Positions 59,801 to 64,000 of a stretch of DNA of 64,000 nucleotides are shown in pieces (positions within the stretch are counted from its first letter, which is position 1; each line of letters begins with the position of its first letter). Under the pieces are notes generated by a model, which did no database searches, was not told where the DNA came from, and worked only from the letters and a program-made list of their open reading frames with translations. A program made the translations under genes and the position numbers. The stretch covers positions 3,534,001 through 3,598,000 of the forward strand of contig NZ_OZ242363.1 of the NCBI RefSeq assembly GCF_965208895.1, read 5' to 3'. The stretch comes from Poriferisodalis sp965208895 (GTDB taxonomy: Bacteria > Actinomycetota > Acidimicrobiia > Acidimicrobiales > Poriferisodalaceae).

Positions 59801-60262
59801 GGACGCCGACAGATCGCGCATCTCCAGGTAGGTACGACCGAGGGCACGAGCGGTCTGATGATGTTGGGCGACAGGTCCGAACGGACCAGGATCTTCGCCG
59901 AGTGCGATACGCACGGCCGCTGCGACACCCATGTCGCTCAACGGCCGCCGCCCGCCGCGCTGCAACGACGAACCACCGAGGCGGTCGGCTAGTTCGGAGA
60001 TGGTGAGCGTCTCGAGCACGGCGACACCGCCACGGCGAGCGCCCAACTCACGTCGCAGCGACAGCCCCGTGTAGTTCGACGGCACCACCACCGTGACCGC
60101 CGCAAGCGGATCGTCGGACTTGGCCCGCGTCACGAAATCGGCGAGTGCCTCACGCGCCTCGGCCCCGAACGCGACGCCGACCGCCGCCAACCCGCCGCCA
60201 CTTTCGGAAGGCTCGGCTGTCGCTTCAGCGACGGGATCGGTCACGGGGGCGACACTACGCAC
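56876..60262 (-). CDS. AddB-like PD-(D/E)XK nuclease/helicase-like subunit
   Basis: A 1128-residue partner of the helicase. The N-terminal part is an inactivated helicase-like region (VVVPSNYTGLSLRRELGARR; no complete Walker A). The C-terminal nuclease has FRGIIDRVERTDDGRLVVID and YKTGG, then KLQLPVYALAAA. Cysteines in WATCPRKYLFEQLL and CVCPYCDPDG would hold the iron-sulfur cluster found in AddB-type nucleases. Starts at a GTG at 60262 or 60244; both are plausible. It is the first gene of the pair. Confidence 0.8.
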   Translation of the reverse strand: MRSVAPVTDPVAEATAEPSESGGGLAAVGVAFGAEAREALADFVTRAKSDDPLAAVTVVVPSNYTGLSLRRELGARRGGVAVLETLTISELADRLGGSSLQRGGRRPLSDMGVAAAVRIALGEDPGPFGPVAQHHQTARALGRTYLEMRDLSASQLDDVSGVSLRAAGVVDICRRVRASLRNDWYDEFDLMSAAAEQLGSLNALPPTLGRMCVYVPRRLNQHEGRLLRALGRAATDAPVEVIVGITGNDSADAVARGNCKRLGLEPPVLDGLRRVELRPMSCGDRIVSVSDADTEARTVVREVLADLDAGVPPGRIAVFFGASEPYGRTLEDQFEAAGVATYGNTARTLAESIYGRFALGLAALADSHLEAPRLERRDVFDLLAGAQVPQQRLGERDIEVAADRRFFVPDSAWERLARAAHVVGGNDWSSRLGRYAAEKREHAALERSGDDPSLSRCRWFEHEADECDAASAFMAEMRECLMDGRRRHTWRSLCGWMQSSLHRYLGAVGQARWVQDWPEWEITAAERVEGVLERLSDLGAIEPRVGFDTMYQALEAELAQPHGRSGTEGKGVYVGPLAGALDVTPDRSYIVGMAEGIVPPRPQPDSLVNDDERRSLGGALALHADDSAEHHLTLLAAIAATRERCTLLAPRGNLRRNADYVPSRWLADTARRLDVTRRYFADGYLDAENLRAAALDDTVPGIVEQPSFAGAVRSCEFPAMPWEYDSASLLATSRAELGRRKHPMFADPAFRYGVELSAARHSAAFTRFDGNLSGVIDSDSAVAAVVSPTRLEAWATCPRKYLFEQLLEVSAITEPEQILRLGALERGSLIHEAIDRFYRPLIANRDAWASQQPMPAAGAGRPPPGPRRSPTDEDRDELVRLGRELADDAEQRGLAGLPLLWQRDRETLLADLGELLDRDGQRDSHSRGDIESSEFRFGFDDSAPAVSYRLDDGSEIHFRGIIDRVERTDDGRLVVIDYKTGGADSYKGIVKRGGADPTLAGTKLQLPVYALAAAAHFGSRDPNAGAVLSAYWFVSSERGRWHWLELPVDDAVMARFAEVVGTIVAGIRSGVFVGFARPGDDRLPYCVCPYCDPDGLGTADVQHSWRLKRSDPALAAFAELVEPAEVTS

Positions 60263-60382
60263 CCGGTGTGACAGGCACGAAGTTGGGGTCGGCGGCCGGG
60301 CGGCCCCGTCACCGGCGACCTCGAGTCCGCCCGCGGGAGCCGCCGGATGGCTTGTGGGAGATGTGATGCGACCGAGCGGAAC

Positions 60383-60886
60383 TCAGTGGGCGGCGAGTGC
60401 CTTGAGTCGCACGGCGGACAGGCGCTTGAGCTGCTGGTTGCGTGGGTCCACTTCGATGCCTGCTGACTCCAGCGCAGTGAGGCCCAACAGCGGTTCGACG
60501 TCGTCGTCGACGAACACCACCATGCCGCCGACGGTCTCACCCATGACTTCGAACTCGGCAAGCCCGACGTCGTATGGCATCCGGCTGCCGTCCGCCAGTT
60601 CGTAGGTGCGAGAGCTGATCGGCTCGATGCCGATGGCCTCGAGGTGTCGGCGCGGCACCAGCGAATCTATGGCGCCGGTGTCCACCAGGAATTCGGACTG
60701 CCAGGCACGATCGCGTGCTGCTGGGTTCTTGACGGTAACGGTGGCATGCGTGGCGCCCACAGGAGGCCTCTTTCTTCGCACAGGACGTAGGGACGGCAGC
60801 CGGTGGCTGCGCCGGTGAGCCTCGCGCACGTCGCGGGTCACATCACCCTCATTTTCCGGTACGGAATCTTCATGCGTAGCAGTCAT
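60383..60886 (-). CDS. Retropepsin-like (clan AA) aspartic protease-fold protein
   Basis: A 167-residue protein. FLVDTGAIDSLVPRRHLEAI has the DTG active-site triplet of single-domain retroviral-type proteases, and LLGLTALESAGIEVDPRNQQ the conserved Leu-Gly turn. The first 45 residues are Arg-rich and probably disordered. Such proteins act as dimers; bacterial substrates are mostly unknown. The ATG at 60884-60886 is the only good start. Stands alone, 120 bp from the AddB-like gene. Confidence 0.72.
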   Translation of the reverse strand: MTATHEDSVPENEGDVTRDVREAHRRSHRLPSLRPVRRKRPPVGATHATVTVKNPAARDRAWQSEFLVDTGAIDSLVPRRHLEAIGIEPISSRTYELADGSRMPYDVGLAEFEVMGETVGGMVVFVDDDVEPLLGLTALESAGIEVDPRNQQLKRLSAVRLKALAAH

Positions 60887-60939
60887 GGATGCATTGTGGC
60901 AGTGCAGCTGCGTCGGGTGCGCCGCTCCCGCTGACGGGC

Positions 60940-61869
60940 TCAGGTGCCGGCCAGACGTGCCACCACCGGGGCCATTGCATCGACCTCAGGGTCGTGGATC
61001 ACGATATAGCTGGCGCCGTACGCCTCACGGTGGTGATGCAGCTGCTCGCAGATGTCGTCGACCGTGCCGGCCAGCACCAACGGCACCTCGCGGGCCTCCT
61101 GCGGCGTCAACCCGAAACCCGGTGCGAACTCGGCAAGGATGCTGTCTGCGTCGTCGGTCACCAGCGCCATGAACGTGTTGAGCTGGATCTCGATGTCAGC
61201 GAATCGGTCGCCGGCAGCATCGGCAATCCACTGGTGCCGCTGCGCGAACTTGGCCGCCACCGAGCTGCGCGCCGCATCGGGGCCCACGGTGCCCGAGCGC
61301 AGATTCGGGTTCAGGCTGATGATGTCGGCAAGGCGCGCCGCCTCGGTCAGCACTCGGCGGCCACCGCCCCCGATGATGACCGGCGGCCCGCCCGGCGTAT
61401 GGGGCAGCGGCCGCCCGACCATGCCGGAGATCTGGTAGTGCTCGCCGTCGTAGTGCAGGGGCTCGCCGCTCCACAGTCCCTTGATGACCTCCAAGGCCTC
61501 GATCATGCGGTCGATGCGCACCCCGGGTCGGTCCAGCGGTATGCCAGCCTGCACATAGTCCTCGGTCAGCCAGCCGGCGCCGATGCCGAACTCGGTGCGG
61601 CCCTCGGCCAGCAGATCCAAAGTGGCGAAATCCTTCGCCAGCACGGCGGGGTGGCGGTAGTCGGCCGCAAAAACCAGCGTCCCCACCCGCAGCGTGGTGG
61701 TGATCTCCGCCACGACCGCGGGATGCACGATCGGCGACCAACTGTCCCAGAAATGGTCGTGACAGAACAGGGACGAATAGCCCAAGTCCTCCACCTTGCG
61801 AGCCGTCTCGCGGAACGCGGCCGGGTTCTCCGGCTTGCCGTACTGGACACCGAATCTGAACGGATGCAC
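60940..61869 (-). CDS. LLM-class F420-dependent oxidoreductase
   Basis: A 309-residue luciferase-like enzyme of the subgroup that opens with HPFRFGVQYGKPENPAAFRE, followed by SLFCHDHFWDSWSPIVHPAV, VGTLVFAADYRHPAVLAKDF and RTEFGIGAGWLTEDYVQAGI; the glycine-rich PPVIIGGGGRRVLTEAARLA binds the cofactor phosphate. The ATG at 61869 is preceded by GGGTGCCGCTGTGC without a clear ribosome site. It is next to a remnant of a TRAP transporter receptor gene. Confidence 0.85.
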   Translation of the reverse strand: MHPFRFGVQYGKPENPAAFRETARKVEDLGYSSLFCHDHFWDSWSPIVHPAVVAEITTTLRVGTLVFAADYRHPAVLAKDFATLDLLAEGRTEFGIGAGWLTEDYVQAGIPLDRPGVRIDRMIEALEVIKGLWSGEPLHYDGEHYQISGMVGRPLPHTPGGPPVIIGGGGRRVLTEAARLADIISLNPNLRSGTVGPDAARSSVAAKFAQRHQWIADAAGDRFADIEIQLNTFMALVTDDADSILAEFAPGFGLTPQEAREVPLVLAGTVDDICEQLHHHREAYGASYIVIHDPEVDAMAPVVARLAGT

Positions 61870-61911
61870 AGCGGCACCCTACGCGGCTGAGCCGCTCGGC
61901 GAATCGGGCTG

Positions 61912-62163
61912 CTAAATCTGCGTCTGCTGATCCAGGAAGGAACGCTCGGCCAAGCCGTGCCACTCGGCGATGCCGTCACGGAATTGCCGCCACGGGCCCA
62001 GGATCGCGGCAAAGCGGGCATCTTCGGACGCCAATGCATCGAGCACGTTCTCGGTCTCTTCCTTGAACGCAGCCATCATGTCGTCGGGGAACTGCCGGAT
62101 GTTGGCGAACTCCTTCACCCGCTGCAGATCGGCCCGGTTTCGCATGTCGTAGTCGGCGGACAT
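61912..62163 (-). pseudogene. C-terminal remnant of a TRAP-transporter solute receptor (DctP type)
   Basis: The 83 residues from the ATG at 62163, including RNRADLQRVKEFANIRQFPD, DMMAAFKEETENVLDALASE and ILGPWRQFRDGIAEWHGLAE, resemble the last quarter of DctP-type receptors (the pattern DVMAAxxxxxxEVLxELxxxxxxxxxIxxSYxxFR). The signal peptide and ligand-binding lobes are missing, and the next gene starts 21 bases away in the opposite direction. No TRAP membrane subunits are nearby. It could be expressed as a small protein but most likely is a leftover. Confidence 0.55.
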
Positions 62164-62184
62164 CCTGCCATCTAGCTTGTCGCC

Positions 62185-63198
62185 GTGGCGAACATCACCT
62201 CCGACGACAGCACCGCCGCACACCGCAGCCGTGGCGAGACGGCGACCGGCCCGATGCCCCCGGCGCTGTTCATCTCAGAACCCGGCGGCGTGCGCGCGAC
62301 CGAGCTGACGCGCGGCCCGTGGGCTCACCACGTCATGCATGGCGGCGCCATCTGCGGCGTGCTGGGCTGGACGGTCGAGCGCGAGCAGCAACGGCTCGGC
62401 ATCGCTCAGGTGTGCAGCCGGCTGACGGTGGAGATCCTCTCGGGGATGCCGATGGCGAGCTACGAGGTGGCAGCGACCACGGTGAAGGGCGGCAAGCGGA
62501 CGGCGCTCGTCGATGCCGAGGTGCGGGCCGCGCCGGCCCGGGATGCAGAGCGGGGGAGCGGCCGCCTGATGGCGCGTGCCACCTCACAGTGGCTCACCCC
62601 CACGCTTGGGACGGCGGGGTCGTCGAGCGTCGACAGCATGCGTATCGACGATCTCGACGTGACCGAATCCTCGCCGATCCCGGCGTCCGGGTCGCTGAGC
62701 AACGGGCGCTCGCTGCCGCCGATCCCCGCGGAACGAGCTGACCCCGGAGCGAATCCCGACATCGACTACCCCCGACCCGGCTTCAATGCCGACGCTGTCG
62801 ACCTGCGATTCGTGGGCGGCTCCACCGAGGAACCGGGCCCCGGCCGCACATGGCTGCGCTTGGACCACCCGCTCATGGCGGGAGAGGCCACGTCGCCGCT
62901 GGTCCAGATCGCGACGCTGGCCGACCTCGGCGCTGCCATCGGCTGGGATTTCTCGCCGTCGGGCGGCGCATACATCAACACCGACGTGACGTTGCAGCTC
63001 CTGCGCGTCCCGCTGGGGGAGTGGTTCTACTTCGACGCGGCCACCGTCGGCACTGCGCAGGGCCTGGCCGGCACGCACACGGCCATCTGGGACCGGCACG
63101 GGCAGCTCGGCTGGGTGCTCCAGAGCCAAGTCGAGGCCCCGGCCGAGATCGGTTTTCCCGGCGGCATGGCAGCCGCCCGTGAGGGCGCTGACCGATAG
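62185..63198 (+). CDS. Double-hotdog acyl-CoA thioesterase-like protein
   Basis: A 337-residue protein of the TesB-like/4HBT_3 kind. The first hotdog has GPWAHHVMHGGAICGVLGWT, the second HPLMAGEATSPLVQIATLAD, then LGAAIGWDFSPSGGAYINTD, with the Asp and Gln/Asn positions used by double-hotdog thioesterases. A linker of about 60 residues, rich in Ser and Pro, joins them. Starts at the GTG at 62185. It may release free acids or a CoA-bound intermediate. Its stop is followed at once by a 30-bp tandem repeat. Confidence 0.75.
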   Translation: MANITSDDSTAAHRSRGETATGPMPPALFISEPGGVRATELTRGPWAHHVMHGGAICGVLGWTVEREQQRLGIAQVCSRLTVEILSGMPMASYEVAATTVKGGKRTALVDAEVRAAPARDAERGSGRLMARATSQWLTPTLGTAGSSSVDSMRIDDLDVTESSPIPASGSLSNGRSLPPIPAERADPGANPDIDYPRPGFNADAVDLRFVGGSTEEPGPGRTWLRLDHPLMAGEATSPLVQIATLADLGAAIGWDFSPSGGAYINTDVTLQLLRVPLGEWFYFDAATVGTAQGLAGTHTAIWDRHGQLGWVLQSQVEAPAEIGFPGGMAAAREGADR

Positions 63199-63201
63199 CT
63201 G

Positions 63202-63335
63202 CCCGGCGTCGTGTTCGATGATCGCCGGTCAGCCGGCGTCGTGTCTGATGATCGCCGGTCAGCCGGCGTCGTGTTCGATGATCGCCGGTCAGCCGGCGTC
63301 GTGTCTGATGATCGCCGGTCAGCCGGCGACTTCGG
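63202..63335. repeat. 30-bp tandem repeat, four full copies plus a partial one
   Basis: Units at 63202, 63232, 63262 and 63292 share GCCGGCGTCGTGT and GATGATCGCCGGTCA. They alternate between TTCGATG and TCTGATG, so the larger period is 60 bp. A partial unit runs into the last codons of the receiver-protein gene. Each unit can fold through CCGGCG and CGCCGG. They lie between convergent gene ends. Confidence 0.85.
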
Positions 63336-64000
63336 CCAGCAGGTCGTCGATGACGTGGGCCATCTGGCTGTAGTCGGGGCGCTTCATCACGAACGCATCG
63401 GCCCCGAGGTCGTAGGCGCGGGCGCGGTCTTCGGCGGCTTCGGCGGTGGTGAGCGCAACCATCATCACCTTGTCGAACTCGCCGGCCGCGCGTATCTCCG
63501 CGAGCAGGTCGAATCCGCTGACGACGGGCAGCTTCAGGTCGAACAGCACCAGGTCGACTTCCGTCGGGCCCACCGAGCGCATGAACGACAGGGCGTTGGC
63601 GCCGTCGTGGGCGACGCGCACTTGGTTGCGCGTTCCCGCCTCGGCAAGCGCCATCGTGATCACGTCGACGTCGTGCTGGTTCTCCTCGGCCAGCAGCACG
63701 TGCACGGTGTCATCTGGGGCATGCACGACGGGAGGCTCGAACGTGCCGGCGCGATCAACGGTCTGCGTTTCCGCCGAGACGTGCTCGACGGGCACGCCGA
63801 AGCGACGCTGCAGGCGATGCGGCAGGTCGAGATGCAGCCACCGGCTGGCGCCGGCGGGCAGCGTGCTCAAGATGATGAGGTCGGGACTCAACCGCTCGAT
63901 CGCCAAGTTGACCGCCACCACAGGGTGCGCTGGGCCGACCTCGCCGGTGACTCGCGCCCCGATGTCGTCAAGTGCCTCAAACGCCTGGCTGAGCCGCCGG
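63319..64000 (-). CDS. Stress-like domain fused to a response-regulator receiver domain (5' end outside window)
   Basis: The frame is open to the right edge, so the start is missing; 226 residues are visible. The first part (VAVNLAIERLSPDLIILSTL, ASRWLHLDLPHRLQRRFGVP) resembles a universal-stress/permease-associated domain common in actinobacteria. The second part is a CheY-like receiver: acidic pair in LLAEENQHD, phosphoacceptor Asp in VLFDLKLPVVSGFDLLAEIR, Thr in ALTTAEAAE and Lys in FVMKRPD, all functional positions. No output domain follows. The fusion suggests a stress-linked phosphorelay target. The stop lies in the tandem repeat. Confidence 0.68.
   Translation of the reverse strand, partial: RRLSQAFEALDDIGARVTGEVGPAHPVVAVNLAIERLSPDLIILSTLPAGASRWLHLDLPHRLQRRFGVPVEHVSAETQTVDRAGTFEPPVVHAPDDTVHVLLAEENQHDVDVITMALAEAGTRNQVRVAHDGANALSFMRSVGPTEVDLVLFDLKLPVVSGFDLLAEIRAAGEFDKVMMVALTTAEAAEDRARAYDLGADAFVMKRPDYSQMAHVIDDLLAEVAG

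Noticed and set aside
1..64000. tRNA, rRNA or tmRNA genes
   Set aside because: I looked through the intergenic gaps for cloverleaf-like segments and conserved rRNA stretches and saw none; short or divergent ones could be missed by eye.

Overview
The window is a GC-rich (about two thirds G+C) actinobacterial chromosome segment. Many F420-type luciferase-like (LLM) oxidoreductases, acyl-CoA enzymes, a DUF222-HNH endonuclease and VapBC-type toxin-antitoxin pairs fit a free-living actinobacterium, possibly Acidimicrobiia. That placement is an inference: there is no rRNA, and I found no tRNA.

Layout. 1-11664 is ordinary metabolism: the start of an MMPL transporter, a Ppx/GppA phosphatase, thioesterase, two SDRs, a zinc dehydrogenase, an acyl-CoA carboxylase beta subunit, acyl-CoA dehydrogenase, alpha/beta hydrolase and crotonase. 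About 11.9-38.7 kb is an accessory island. It holds FitAB-like, VapBC-like (with a two-domain antitoxin) and zeta-type modules, an MNT nucleotidyltransferase followed by a cut-short HEPN-like gene, two ATPase relatives (one decayed), an NYN-domain protein, three copies (one only a fragment) of a membrane molybdopterin oxidoreductase, and a complete type I-G (formerly I-U) CRISPR-Cas locus of the Csb3 variety. Its gene order is csb1-csb2-cas3-csb3-cas4-cas1-cas2, all overlapping or nearly so, followed by a leader and an array of 55 repeats and 54 spacers (25374-29405). The distal end of the array is broken by two IS3-family elements and a truncated ISL3-family element, with two further repeats stranded at 30896 and 33156. 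Diverged direct copies of the molybdopterin oxidoreductase gene lie on either side of the CRISPR locus.

38.7-53 kb is a catabolic region: four proteins around F420-type chemistry or ring opening (two LLM oxidoreductases, a dihydropyrimidinase-like hydrolase, a third LLM), an MFS transporter, a cytochrome P450, a TauD/TfdA dioxygenase, a class III CoA-transferase and an amidase, plus an ECF sigma factor with a membrane partner. 53-60.3 kb encodes a two-subunit AddAB-like helicase-nuclease. The right end has a retropepsin-like protease, another LLM enzyme, a TRAP-receptor remnant, a double-hotdog thioesterase, a 30-bp tandem repeat and a receiver-domain protein that runs off the edge.

The least expected signals are a dispersed ~100-bp intergenic element with terminal inverted repeats (8778, 44329, 50112, 51298), one copy flanked by a 12-bp direct repeat; a CRISPR repeat built on a perfect 22-bp palindrome; a spacer present twice with a 2-nt length difference; two spacers against diverged versions of one coding segment; and a 22-bp perfect inverted repeat covering the start codon of the MNT gene.
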